Part shown: one piece after another, positions 40,894 to 53,323 of the stretch | Layout of the letters: every line of letters starts with the position of its first letter | Numbering within the stretch: the stretch's first letter is position 1 | Assembly: GCA_019914945.1 (NCBI GenBank) | Contig: CM034113.1 | Location: 248,001 to 312,000 of the forward strand | From: Typha latifolia | Lineage: Eukaryota; Streptophyta; Magnoliopsida; Poales; Typhaceae | Length of the DNA: 64,000 nt | Direction: 5' to 3' | Made by a program: the position numbers and the translations under genes | The notes under the pieces: generated by a model | What the model was told of the DNA's origin: nothing | Databases searched by the model: none | The model's input: the letters and a program-made list of their open reading frames with translations, nothing else

Positions 40894-42473
40894 TGAGAAA
40901 AAAAAAACAAAATAAACTTTTTTTTTTTTAGTTGTTTCTTTTATTTTACCTTTTGCACCCCCATCTTTTTCTTCTTCTGTCGTCTGCCCCCTCTCCTTTT
41001 GTTATATTTATTACTTTAAAAAAAAGAGTGTGATAGAGAGAGAGAGAGAGAGGGGGGGAAAAGGCCAAGAGCTTTTCCACCATTTTCTTTTCTTATGGTC
41101 TTCTTCTGACAAATTCCTCTTGTCAATCTGAAAGAGAACAAAACAAAACAAGAGCTTTTGACCATTTTTGAGAGTTTTTGAGTACAGTATAATCTGTATA
41201 ACGAAAAATAAATAAAGAATAGTAGAAGGTGTGGAATGGAGAGAGAGAGAGAGTAGTTTTAAGACATTTTCTTCCTTCCTTTCTTCGTATTTTACTTTCT
41301 AGTCCCTCTGATAATTTTGTCAGGGTGGTAATGATACATAGGATCCAGGGGGGGAACCAAAAGTTGGGACACCGCGTGACACGGGTACGATGACGTGGCG
41401 GATCGTAGTACACTGGAGACTTGCCAGCTTTCAAGGTGGGCCCCACGCCGGCAGGATGACTTTTGCTATTAAACCCCCACCAATTACCCTAATTTATAAT
41501 TTTCTCCGTTGCCAGAGATGATTGAAACTACGTGATAGTTTTTATTATCCGTAATTTAAAAACTCTTAAATCAGTTTTTATGCTTACGATTAAAATAAAA
41601 CTATTAATTTTTATGCTTAAAAATTCACGTGATTTGCTTAACAAACACGAGCGTAGGTTAAATAAAATAAATCAACTTTTTAAAATATAGTAAGTAATAA
41701 GAAGGTGATTTTAAACTTAAGTATGCAATAGTTAAATATATTTAAACTTATTAATATTAATGTTTTAAACATATAATAGAGTGCGACGTTGTTGACTATG
41801 GAATGCTTTATTCTCACGATTCATTCCAGTTCCACTGAAGTGACACCACTAACTATGAGCACTAATGTCCCCCCTGACTTTCTGAAAAGGAAAATCAATT
41901 AAGGCTTCTAATCTTAGCTTCTCTTTTTTTTTTATGACCTATTCAAGCAGCCGAGCTTTTAGGGAATCAATCAAATTTATCCTAAATATCAACCAAAGTT
42001 ATTATAGGTTCGACTCTAACCCTAAATAATATTGTTAAAATTTTTTTTGGTGGTTCGGTGACTTGAATCGATTCTATTGATGGCTCGGCAATGCGGTGAA
42101 CATGTTTCGATAGCTTTTGATTCGAAGTAATTGTTCGACGATATCTAAGAAGAATTGCTTTTTGTTCGGCTCATACTAATTTTAGTAAAATTAATAGATA
42201 AGTCTTTTATGACTCTAATGCTAAACTATTTTTATAAAGAAAATTACTTGATGAATTAATTTGATTAATAATTTTACTGTGCAGTGGTTTGAAAGAGCAA
42301 CTCAACGACGCGATCGAGAGCAATAGCTCGGTGATGCATATGATATGATCAAGACCATAATTTAGTTTGTGAATTGAAATGAAAAAAATACACAGGGATC
42401 AAGGAGGAGGAAGCAAAATAGAGCTATAGAAAATTGCAGCTATATGGGTAGGTATTTGTCTATCTCTTGTCCA

Positions 42474-42944
42474 CTAAAATCCAAAGAACAAGCTTAAGCC
42501 AAGTAGAACAGCGACAACTCCTTCCGTGATTCCCTGCAATTTATATCATCTCTCTCTTCGAGTCAATGGTCTCAAAAGACCTAACCCTCCTCCCTCTTGG
42601 ACTGGAGCTAAGCAACTACTATAGACATCTAAATGCAAAACAACAAACAATTAATATACCCCTTTGATTTAGTTGTCATTATGTGTACACATTTCCTCAA
42701 ACAATTTTTTTTAAAGAGAAAGAAAAACAAGTTTTATTTACACTTTATTATATAGATATTTACGGTTAGTTGCTGTATAAATGAGTAAATTCTTATTTTA
42801 AGCCGTACTAAAGGCACTGACCACCGGCCTGCATAGACACATGCTATAAGAAAAAGAGAGAAAAAAAAAAAATAAAGGATACTCACCTTTGCCTTTACTG
42901 TCTCCGATAGCCGCTCACCGTCACCCAAGCTCAAGTCTGGTGCC
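42474..42944 (-). CDS. Unassigned two-exon reading frame with a hydrophobic C-terminus (partial?)
   Basis: I do not recognise this. On the minus strand a 58-nt stretch (42944-42887) follows a pyrimidine tract and AG, has one open frame (starting APDLSLGDGERL) and ends at a good donor, AAG then GTGAGT. After 343 nt, TTGCAG leads into 42533-42474, which continues in frame as GITEGVVAVLLGLSLFFGF and stops. The ending looks like a membrane segment or tail anchor. The upstream exon or exons and the start codon were not found: the sequence upstream is a long (AT)n(AG)n run, so the gene may be broken, or the start may lie before the run. Another reading is chance splice-like signals. It lies between SCD2 and SCPL on the same strand. 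Confidence 0.3.
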
Positions 42945-42970
42945 CTAGCCCGAGGGAAGGAGGAAAAAAA

Positions 42971-43082
<112 letters not shown>

Positions 43083-43091
43083 TATCATATA

Positions 43092-43198
43092 AGTTAAAAA
43101 TTTAAGTTGCAGATGGTGAGCGACGAAGCTATTAGAAGGGGTGTCACATGGTACTCCTTATGCCACTTGCCAGTATGCTACTAACACGACCATCCATA
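43092..43198. repeat. Dispersed repeat, short copy
   Basis: This piece matches 28450-28670: 'atttaagttgcagat', 'gagcgacgaagctattagaaggggt', 'tgccac', and 'acgaccatccat', but it lacks about 80 nt near the start and some of the inverted GC-rich words near the end. The unit and orientation are the same in both copies. Confidence 0.55.
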
Positions 43199-43630
43199 AT
43201 TTTAATAGTGAAAAGAGAAATAAGAATAGAATAGGAAAAGTAAAATGTAGAGATATAATGAATACCTATAAGGTAAAGTGTGAATGATTCAACTATGAAG
43301 AGACAATGCCAATTGAATTAAATTCTGTGCCGGTGTTTGGCTAAAAGAATAGAAAGAATAGAAGCTATATTTTGGAGGAAAAGAATGATTCAGGTACAGT
43401 TCAGAAAAACTTCTTGTGTAAAGTTTATTTGAAAAGTCAAATCTTGCAATGGAAAAAAATAATAATAATTTACAATCATATAAAAACCGAACAAATCATA
43501 TGGCAGTAAACTGCTACTGCCGCCTTAGAAGTAGAAGTAGGCAGCATGATGAAATGAAAGCAAACCGAATTAATGAGAAGTGAATGCATCCTGAAGAGAA
43601 GAGTAAGCTACCAAACAATAGGAAACCATG

Positions 43631-46600
43631 CTAAGTGCTTTCATTTTGATTGGCCTTGAAATCCTTGTGAGAGGCTTCCCATAACAATTGTTCGATGCTC
43701 AGCTTCCTCAGCTCTATCAGGCCTCGCTCCACTGTGACATCAAAGAGCACATATAGATAGGTATGAACGTCCATCCATAAAGAGAAGAATGTCATGTCTC
43801 ATGCAATGATGTGCAGTTTTCTCAACGCCAGTGTGCACGAGTTGAGTTGAGTTGAGTTGAGTTGAGTTGAGTTGAGTTGAGTTGAGTTGAGTTGAGTTGA
43901 GTTTAATGGCTGTGTTATCATGTCAGTAACTATTGACTGGGAAACAAGATGTTAGTTCCATAAACTAAAATCAGCAAAAGTGATTCAGAATTCGGAGCAG
44001 AGTTGTGTCAAAGCCCAGTCTGTAGAATGGAAAAAGAGCATGCTTTCTACAAACAAAACTTAAGCGTAGTTAAGAGAATGGATAAAGAAGAATTACCATC
44101 AACAGCGTCATGTGAAGTTGGTTGCTGACCAAGCCGGTCAATCCAGAATTGCAACCTCTCTTCCGCGATGTCTTCCTCCACAAGATGGTCTTTAGCTCTT
44201 CTCCAGAAATAAATCAGCCATGCCTGTTCATGCAAGACATGTTGTAGGACGATAAAATTGAATTCATAATAAGAAGAACCGCAGGAACGGAATTCCAAAT
44301 AATATTGCCATGAAGACCTAATAATAGACTATAACAGGTGGTATCATCTCAATTCTCAAACCACACAGAACTAGAAAGTCTTAAAGAGCAAATGTATCTA
44401 CTCATGCATGAGGAAAATAAATCCTCACCATAATAAGCTGGAGACTTTTGTAAACATTACAACTGGTTGTATAAATTTATAGCTGGGCAGAGAACTGGTG
44501 CCAGTAGTAGAACAAATGGACTAAAGAATGAGGATGATGGCTGCTAACTACTGAAGTAGAAAGAAACCGTGACGGAAATAGGAGTAAGAGTTTGGCAGAG
44601 TGTAAGTTCGAACAAAGGATTTCTTATTACTTCCAAATTATCTTGGTTTTTCCTCACCTCTCAAGGCACCACATACTTCAATAAAATCATTCCTTCATAG
44701 GTTTATTTATCCTAGCACTATATTACCTTCTCGCTTACCATGTAGAATTGCCGTTTCAATTATACTAAGTCAAAACTAAATCTATGACGACCTAGAGTAA
44801 GAAAACAATGAATAAGCATCTGACATACCAACAAGAAAACAATGTAAAAGTGTCAGTTTGTATATTAAGATGACTTTATTTGTGTACTTATCTATGTGTA
44901 TATATGTATCACGTCACCAATAATCTCAATTTCAGTATTTCCTGTTCTATTTCATTAAGAAACTGAAAGATAATGTCGATATGCCAAATGTTCTCCTTTT
45001 GTTCTCTCAACCAGTCAACCCAGTTCAGCAACCTTTACGAGTATCTGCTATATTTGACAAATTTTTTGCACTATGGTATAAAGAGTCGAAAGAACTTGGA
45101 AGTTGTTAAGTGAACAAAAATAATAGGAGCAAAATTAAAATAAGTCCAATTCACCAAGAAATTGCATGGAAGGCCAAAACAACAACCAATCCCTTAGTCT
45201 CGACCAAATGTGGAGCCAATCATTATGAGGAATTACATATAGCAACAGTAATGCAATGAGGAAAAAGCAATCCACAAGATATATCTAAAAAAATTCAGGA
45301 TGGACCTGCTTGAACAAGACATCTTCCACCTCCTCCTGATGTAGATCTGGAAAAAACTAGATTTCAGTAATATATACGCTCCAATAACTCGCACATCGAG
45401 TGAGAAATATACACGGCATAATTGAGCACCGTAAAAACATATGGTAGTAAAATAATGAAGAGAATATCATAAGCAAACATTTTGTAGCTATAGAATAACT
45501 GCTAATAAAATTATAAATCATATTTGACTAGAAGAGAGCAATAAGGAAACAGAAGAGAAAAGGAAACTTTACACCTAACGCTTGAAGAAAATATAAAATA
45601 TCTATACCAAATGCTTCCATGAATTTTGGATCACCAGGCGATTTAAGATCTGCAGCAAACAAAAATATAGAAATGTCTTATGTGCTTCAGATATAGGAAA
45701 CATGTGCAAATTGCTCAGCAAAAAGAGAAAGGAAAACGAAAAGCAACTTGTGCTGGCAGAAGATTCTAACTGAGGTCTTCCCCATTTCATTAGGAAAAAA
45801 AAACCTTACATTTGGAGAAGGTTGCAACAATAAAAACTGAAATGAATTTACATATTTAAGCATCTTTTCATACATTTAGTGATAATGCAGTCCAATTATT
45901 GAAGAGCAATTCAGTAGAGCAAATTGTATCTTGATTAGGCTCTTTTTGTTATAATCTACCCAGAAGATAAATGCAGCTACTGTATTCAACCTCATCTTCT
46001 TCCATCTTCACCTAGACTATTCTCTGGTGAACCTCAATGTTGTTACATTCAAATAATCTAAAGGGCATGTTTGTATGACGAGAATCATATAATACATGTT
46101 CTAAGGAACAAACCTGCATCCGTCTGCCAAAGTAAATTAGGACGTCGATCATGGGCTAAAGCAAGTATGACAGCATCCTCAACCTTAAGATAACATCAAC
46201 CAAAATTAAGAATAGGGAAACTTTTACATAAACTAAAAATGGTAAATGAACCCAGAAATATTATTAAAATCAAGAAGATCAGAAAAAGAAAGTTCATATG
46301 TCAAGAGCTACACCAAGGAGAAAGAATACATGAGTAAAAAAGAGAGGAATATAACAGAATCTCTGAAAAATGGAGTGAATACCTTCAAGGAAGCTAGTTC
46401 TCTCAAACCTTTCTCAACAGAGAGCATGCTTTCTATGTTGCCTTCTCCAGTTAGGTTACTTAAATTACGAACAAACTTGTTTCCTCCCTCAGGATCAACA
46501 TTACCTATTTAAAAATAATAATTAATAAGAAAAGAGATAAGCTTCTAGATTTATTTATATCATAAATGTTATAGCAATAGTAAAGGGCCTTAAGGCTTTC

Positions 46601-48414
46601 CGCTGCACAACCTTCTTCCTTAGCTCTTTGTCCAGCAGAAATGACAACATCAAAAGGACGAGGAGCAAGTGATGACCAGTGCTCATGCTTGGATACAGCA
46701 ATCTCAGGGTAGATGCCTATGAAAATAACAAGGCTCAGTAAGATGTTGTCTAACTGGCTTCAGAATGAAATCTGTAAGAATGAGAGTGCAAGGTATACTT
46801 TTGAAATGTTTCAAGTATCAATTTCTCTCGTGCCCATACATGCAAGTGCGGGCAAATACACACAAGCACACAAGTGCTGAAAGTTATACAATGCTTGCCC
46901 ATGCACTGCTGATTATGTCTGCAGCTGCATAGTGGGAGCAACAGACACAATCTTGAGCAATCAAGTGTGAGGTGACCCTCATGGTTGCATGGCTGCACAC
47001 TATAGAACAACATGGGCACAATATATATATTTTTTTCACATACACATTTTTTACATTTCTAGATCGCATGCAATAGTTGGCATCAGCCCTTGAATATTTC
47101 AGAAATACCATGACTTAAATGATTACCATATTGAACAGCTAGGCCCCAATACCGCGAAAGCCAACACCTCTTTAGCTCAACCTCTTCCTATAATATGGAC
47201 GAGCATATGAAATCAAATTTTCTTGAAGCACAATAGTTTTCAAACTTCACAAAGGACTTGCTTAAATTTAGAAAAAAAAACCATTTCTTCTTTGGATAAG
47301 ATCATTCTCTGTGTCATGGAACGTAAAGCTTGTCCTTCAGATTCAGCTTCTCTAAGTTGTTGCACAGCAGTTGCAACCTCCTCCCTTGCAGACTATAATT
47401 CAAGATGCCATTGATTAAGCTAAAGCAAGAACTCACCTGAATAAGCAATGCTTAGCAAAATACAGGTTCCAGCACAAAATGGGAAAAATGGCTTGTACCT
47501 GAACTTGTTGGTGAAGAGCTGCTACCTCCTCACCTTTCGTATCATCCTTAGTTTGCATGGCATCTCTGATCTCTTTCTGTTTTTTCCAGATTAACATTGC
47601 AATTCATTCAGCATCTCCGATCTTGATAAGCTGGTTGGTAACATTTTAAGCGCAAAGAAGAGGTATGCAAGCAGCAGAATATTCTTTTTACAGGTTCACT
47701 CAACCATTTAAGGAATCAAGCTTATTAAAGCTTTACTTTTCTGGGCTTTTCTATATTACTGCTATAGTAATGCTACAACGAAAAAAAGAAAAGAAAAGAA
47801 AAGAAAATGACTTGCAAATAAGCCAAAACCCAGGACCTATTTACTCTAATATGGACTTAAAGTTAGGACTTCCTAAAGTCTTGCTAGAAAATTCCCTCTC
47901 CCCACCCAAATTTCATGTCTTTGTAATCGAAAGGAACTACGACACAAAAATTCTAATATTCTCTATCAACGAAAGGTAGAATATATAACTGAGATTCTTC
48001 ATTTGAAAAAACCCCACCACTAGCCTTCTTAACAAAAGTACAAATAAAACTATGTAAAACATTTTTAGATTGCTATGGCCTGGGTGTTTGAGCAAGTGAG
48101 CATGTTGGGATCCAGTTTGTCATGTCTCTGCACATCCCTAAACATTTTTTTCGGGAATATTCACAAAATCAAGTGTATCCAATTGTATAAATCTTCCATT
48201 TTATTAAGAGACAGCTATACAATTCATACCGTGTAATATTAGATTAAATTATCTGGTACTGACTAACAATATCTTAACCAAGTTAAGCTTTGATTTGATT
48301 ACAACAATCTACAAGAATTATGACTCAATTGCATAACATCATACCTCCTTTTGCAACAGCATTGCCTCCTTCCTGCATTTAAAATATCTTATCCATAAAA
48401 GGAGCAAAAAAAAG

Positions 48415-48482
<68 letters not shown>

Positions 48483-51469
48483 CCATAATATGAATTGCTC
48501 AAAATTACCTTTTCATTAGCCGAACCTCCAAAGATAACCCTTCTCCAAGATTGGAGACCTGAAAAGTTGATTAAAAAATTGTACTCTTTCAACATCACAG
48601 AAATTATTCATATGGTCACACCAAACTAATATGAAATCAAGGTGCCCTAATTTGCATTATATCCAGTTCTCAACTACCTCTGTCCATTTACATTGATCTA
48701 TTTACCAAGGATTTAAATGTAAAAAATAATCTCTCAGGGTTCTCTTCCACCACAAATACCTTCCAAATGCACTACATATTCCACATTCTTTAAATTAACA
48801 GGCCCCTAGATCTTATGCCATAAGAGTTGTTGCAAAGACCTGCTCATATCTATATGGTCAACACTATCAACCAGTGTTCTAAAACTTCAAGTATAAGCGT
48901 AAATCGATGGTTCTCTATGTATTCCAATATGCGACATGACATGCATGTATGTTCGAGATAGATGCCAATATTTGCTGAACAATAGCTTTCTAGATAGATA
49001 AAAAGGCTCTGTCAGAATAGTCAGACATTAAAAAATGTTGCACTTCCCAATTTATAATACTGAGAGACTTAATAGTAGGTGTTGTTGACACTAAACCACA
49101 GATCTAATGTATTTCACCTTCAAGTTGAATCTTGACAGGAGAAATCACGTGAAGATCTATAACTAGACTCTTCCAAATCTAGATAACAATGGACTAGATC
49201 ATGCACTTGGTGTAGGTCCCTAACAGAAGAACAAGTAAAGCTGTTATATAGTTAACAATAGTATTTAACAGAAAAACTGATAAGAACCTAAGACATCATT
49301 TAATTTGCATACTTATCGAACTCCAAAGTTCTTCAAATCACAATAAAAAAAGACAATCAGTTCCATGATAAAAGACTTAAGACAACCAAACAATCAACAT
49401 CTTGATAATAATTACAAAATAGTAAGATGACAACTAGACTAACAAATAACCTGTTTCTCGAGCTCCCTGGACCTGGCTTCTGCTTCCTCAAACTTCTGTT
49501 CAGCTAGTCGCAACTGAATGACATATTCCTAACAGTTACCAAACGCCTAGTAAAGCTAGGATACTTTAGTTCAAAAAGTAGAAGTATAACGTACTCCATT
49601 GAGAAGTTTTTCATTCTCTTCTTGTAGCATATCAACCTGCAAATTTGCAAAAGCCAACTAAGATAGAATATTCACTGATTGTTTAGCATTGCCTCTAATT
49701 ACTAATGATTCTAGCTTGTTTGAAAATTTAAGAAAAGAAAAGAGTGAAAAATAATCAGAACATTCATCCTCCAAGTGCTTCCATTTTATCAAACAGTTGA
49801 GGAATGAACTTATAAATTAGAGGGATTACCTCATCTCTTAATGCAGAAGTCTCACGTGAATCTACTGGTTCTCTTGAGTTTAGATGCCCTATGTCTGGAA
49901 GAATTCTGCAACATAACCAACAGTTTTTATGGAAACCAAGAATAGTTCAGTAATTTTCTTTACCTAAACTGGCTATATGTTGATTAGTGGAAAGATTTTC
50001 AATGAAAACACATGAAAAAGCAAGATATGCATAGACATGTGCAAATTTCACTGATTAATGATATATTCTAATGATATATTCTTAATTACCAACGGTTCAA
50101 TTTGACCAAATAGTATTGCGAAGAGGTGTTGGGACTACAAAGAGAGGGCAAATCAGACATCATGTCCAGATTGTATACTGCAGTTACTGATTGCAGCTTG
50201 TAAGCCTTTGATTTATATTATTTTATATTATCAGTTCAGTAAGACAAAACTAGAAACTTCAGAAAATTTTAAATCAATTATGTTGAATGTGAATTATCAG
50301 CTGCGCATCCAGAGCTTATAGTGTTCCAAATGAATATAAGGAATAACAAGAATTGCTGACAAAAAAGAGATGCACGGTCCGAAAATATCCACAGTTATGA
50401 ATATTGTGCACCTTATATTGGTCAGCACATCAATAACCATAGGTAATTCTATGAATTTATAAAGCTGGCAAAACAAACTATAATTAAGCTGGCATTCCTA
50501 AATAACTACCCAAGCATCTATATGAACCTATGTGAAAGTAAAAACCGCATCGAATTGTTCTGGTAGTTATCCACCTATTTGGCAAGCCTAGTAACACTCG
50601 AGCTAGTAATACACTTCACATAATATTCCTAAGCAGAAGTGCATCATAACATTGAAGAAAAATGACAGTCTTACCTTCTATCATTCCGCCTAGTGACGGG
50701 AACCTCTATTGCCGGTAAAGCTGACGGTGTCCTGAAACTTGATGGCATGATAGACGGTGTTGTGCGAATTGATAAAGATGGCCTTCCGGTAGAAGTAGTG
50801 CGACCCACTGGAGTTGGTTCTATAAGTTTCTGACCTAACTAGGTAAATTGTGATAAGATTAAATTAGCCAGGTCATCTTACACAGCCATTTGAGACGTGG
50901 AAATATTTAAAAACAGGAATTTTGTACAATAATAATTAAATCTTCATTCAAGCAACTAACATCATTATATTATTGAAGTCAACAGATCAAAATCAATCCT
51001 AACAGTAGTCAATTGGAAGGAGATCAGAAGAAATCCAACTAAAAATGAATCAAAGTCAAGAAATTTCAAATTAAATCTCAAAATTCATTCAACAAAAATA
51101 GAACTACTATTACTCCTCAAAACAATCAACTTAGCTCAATCTAAACTAGGAAACAGAACAAGGAAAACAAAAACCCAAACTTTTCTAATTCAAGTTAGTT
51201 ACCGCTGGCGAGGTGGACCTGCGAGACGTCCCAAAACCAGCGGTGGCGCTTTTTACGCTCCGGGAAGGACGGGAGACGGCTAACTGGAACTCGCCCTCGT
51301 CGTCCTCGTCGTCCCCGGCGACCCGCGACGCCATGACCTTTGCGAGGCGGGCGTTGGCCTTCCTGGCAGCGGCCTTCTGCGCCCTCTTGATGGCGGAGGC
51401 GCCGGTCTCCGAAGCTGAACGGTAGTTCGACGGCGGCGACGTCGAGCCCGTGCTGCTTGAGTCATCCAT
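43631..51469 (-). CDS. SCD2: SCD2 (STOMATAL CYTOKINESIS DEFECTIVE 2), coiled-coil trafficking protein
   Basis: Seventeen exons downward from the proximal start: 51469-51203, 50829-50675, 49905-49830, 49636-49595, 49513-49451, 48558-48509, 48372-48345, 47576-47499, 47392-47282, 47187-47127, 46716-46612, 46504-46383, 46183-46114, 45649-45608, 45346-45306, 44223-44097 and 43731-43631; 512 aa. The N-terminus is Ser-rich and disordered ([30 protein letters not shown]), followed by a long coiled coil ([14 protein letters not shown] to AALHQQVQ). The C-terminal domain is highly conserved: [51 protein letters not shown] and [19 protein letters not shown]. In Arabidopsis SCD2 works with the DENN protein SCD1 in clathrin-linked trafficking during cytokinesis and cell expansion. 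One exon is a 28-nt microexon. The donor at 46611 is weak (GTTGTG) but restores the expected protein. A second candidate first exon lies upstream. Confidence 0.93.
43839..43903. repeat. (GAGTT)13 minisatellite in the last SCD2 intron
   Basis: Thirteen perfect five-base units lie in intron 43732-44096. There is no sign of function; it is likely length-variable. Confidence 0.97.
48419..48480. repeat. (GA)n microsatellite inside a 136-nt SCD2 intron
   Basis: About 31 units occupy nearly half of the intron 48373-48508. On the coding strand this is a long (CT)n run just after the donor side. Confidence 0.95.
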
Positions 51470-51705
51470 CGCCGTCGAGATATTTAGTTTAAGGTGGAAT
51501 GGGGGAACTCTCCGAGGGTGATCTCGCAGGGAGTGGGAACTTAAATGCGGGGGGCGGAAGGAGGGAAGGAGTCAAGCGGTGAGGCCCACGGCGACGTGTC
51601 AGAATTTAACACGTTGTCCAATGGATTGGGTCAATGGGTTCGTTGGATACGAGAGTTTATATTTTAGCGTTGAATGAGGGAGTTTGGCGGGCAGACTCGG
51701 AATTG

Positions 51706-52078
51706 TTGACCAAAATAGGTCTATTTTTTAAATATATTTACTAAAATGGATCAACTCTCAAATTTAAATACCGGGTCTATTTTACTGCAGTAAGACGCTC
51801 AACTATTAAGTGTTTTACTAAAAACGCTAATGAGATCAGCATTTTCTTAAGTAAAATACTAATTTTATTAGCATTTTTAGTAATACACTTTAGATAATAC
51901 TTAATATCCCTTAGGCTAAGAAAGTATTTATTTTAAAAAAATACTTAGCAGTTAAGCGTTTTACTAAAATGCTTAAAAGATATGCATTTTAATTAGTGAA
52001 TCGGACCCCTTTTGATATTTAAATTTAGGAGTGATCTATTTTGATAAATAAATTTTAAAATAGACATAATTTGGTCAA
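51706..52078. mobile_element. MITE-like foldback element with about 65-nt inverted ends
   Basis: The left end (51706-51771, TTGACCAAAATAGGTCTATT...) and the reverse complement of the right end (52018-52078, TTGACCAAATTATGTCTATT...) align over about 60 nt with few differences. The interior also folds on itself, with 'gttttactaaaa' and 'cgct' words in both orientations. There is no coding capacity. No clear target-site duplication could be set. The element sits between the two candidate SCD2 first exons. Confidence 0.7.
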
Positions 52079-52951
52079 AAACTCGCATACTCGTGACCCG
52101 TGAACAAGTTTTTATTTTTACATTTTTTTCATATTACCATTTTATTTATTTTTTAAATATCATACCATTAGTTAAATCTAGTAAATCACAACTAAACATA
52201 CTAAAGATTAAAAAAATATTTTACCCATGCATAAAATAATTTAAAATCTATCTAATATTTTATCTACTGTTATAGCGCAACGAAAAATACTTGAGTTATT
52301 TAGATGTATTTAGAAATATTGTTAAAAACTAACTAGGAATCCTCAAAATGCTAAATATTTTGGTAATAGTAATATTATTATAAAAAATATAATAATAATT
52401 ACGCTATTAAAAAATGTATTTAACCCTTATTTTCATCTGAATATAATTTTAAGCTTAAAAATCAAGCTAAATTGTAAGAGAGACGCTTGATTACAGTAAG
52501 CGGGGCTAGTTCAAATCAAACTCGGGTCAAGTTTAATTTTTCCAGCTTGAATCAATACAACCTTGAGTCCTTTTACTTAATACCTAATTTTAACTTTATA
52601 ATATATTATATATAAACACGTCTGAACAATCCAGTCATGGGGCCCACCTCCTAATACACGAATCACCGACGCACGGATCTCAGAGCATGTTTGACTTTTA
52701 TCAATTTGAATTAGAAAATTCTCTGCTCACTTTACGTGCTTATTTCATTTTAAAACTTATCTTTTTTCAAAATTTCCAATTCAAACTGAATTTTTTTTTT
52801 ATTTGGACGCTTTTTGAAGTATAAGCTATTTCATAGGTATTTAATTAGAAAAGCAGAAGTGATGGTGTGATCCGGAAAAAAAATATATAAAACGAAGGGT
52901 GTGAAATGAAAAATATTAAAAAGAAAAAAAAATATACGAACGAGGGTTTAC

Positions 52952-53323
52952 CTTAGGCGAAGGGTTTCTCCCCACCCTCTCCAACCCATAACCTCCGCCT
53001 CCGCCTCCGCCACCGAATCCGTTACTAACGATCCCTGACATCCTCGGGGATCCGGTCCGATACCTAGCCGCGGCCCCTCCTCCGCCGCCGACGATCGCCG
53101 GTATGAGACCGCCGCGTCCTCCTCCTCTGCCGTGCTCATCGTCATCGTCGTCGTCGTCGTCGTAGACCGGCGTCACCATCCTCTTCGCGAGGAAGGCGCT
53201 CGCCGCCTTCGCCCTCTCGGCTCGCCTGCCACTCGCCAGCGAGTACGCCGGCGAGGAGGGCTCCGAGTAGCCGCTGCTCCCTTGCCGTCCGTACGCGGGG
53301 CTCCCCGCCCGCCTCCGATCCAT
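52952..53323 (-). CDS. Alternative (distal) first exon of SCD2, or first exon of a lost duplicate
   Basis: ATG at 53323 opens 124 codons that end at a good donor (AAG then GTAAAC) in phase 0. The start MDRRRAGSPAYGRQGSSGYS is typical of SCD2-family N-termini, and RAERAKAASAFLAKRM parallels the AIKRAQ...NARLAKVM stretch of the proximal exon. A run of eight Asp and several Gly runs follow. No other body exons lie between here and the proximal first exon, and the phase fits the second SCD2 exon (start 50829), giving a 547-aa isoform. It is also possible that this is the remnant of a tandem gene copy. The exon is very GC-rich. Confidence 0.7.

Larger units (their letters stand above)
37977..42473. 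other. Intergenic region downstream of the small candidate and upstream of SCPL
   Basis: About 4.5 kb without a recognised gene. It includes the SCPL promoter (with a GA run at about 37982-38003 just before its ATG), a long (AG)n at 40009-40052, a (GGA)n run at 40863-40893, and a second GA run at about 41035-41052. The segment about 41960-42350, with several 'gttcggtg' and 'gctcggcaatg' words, resembles LTR-type repeat debris but has no defined ends. The rest is AT-rich. Confidence 0.4.

Noticed and set aside
46560..46612. GC donor (AAG then GCCCTT) for the SCD2 exon near 46585
   Set aside because: The GT donor at 46611-46610 gives [12 protein letters not shown], matching the family, without the extra residues the GC donor would add.
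51203..53323. A single SCD2 mRNA joining distal and proximal first exons
   Set aside because: No acceptor upstream of 51469 restores the proximal frame from the phase-0 distal donor; the AG sites seen there give a stop or the wrong frame.
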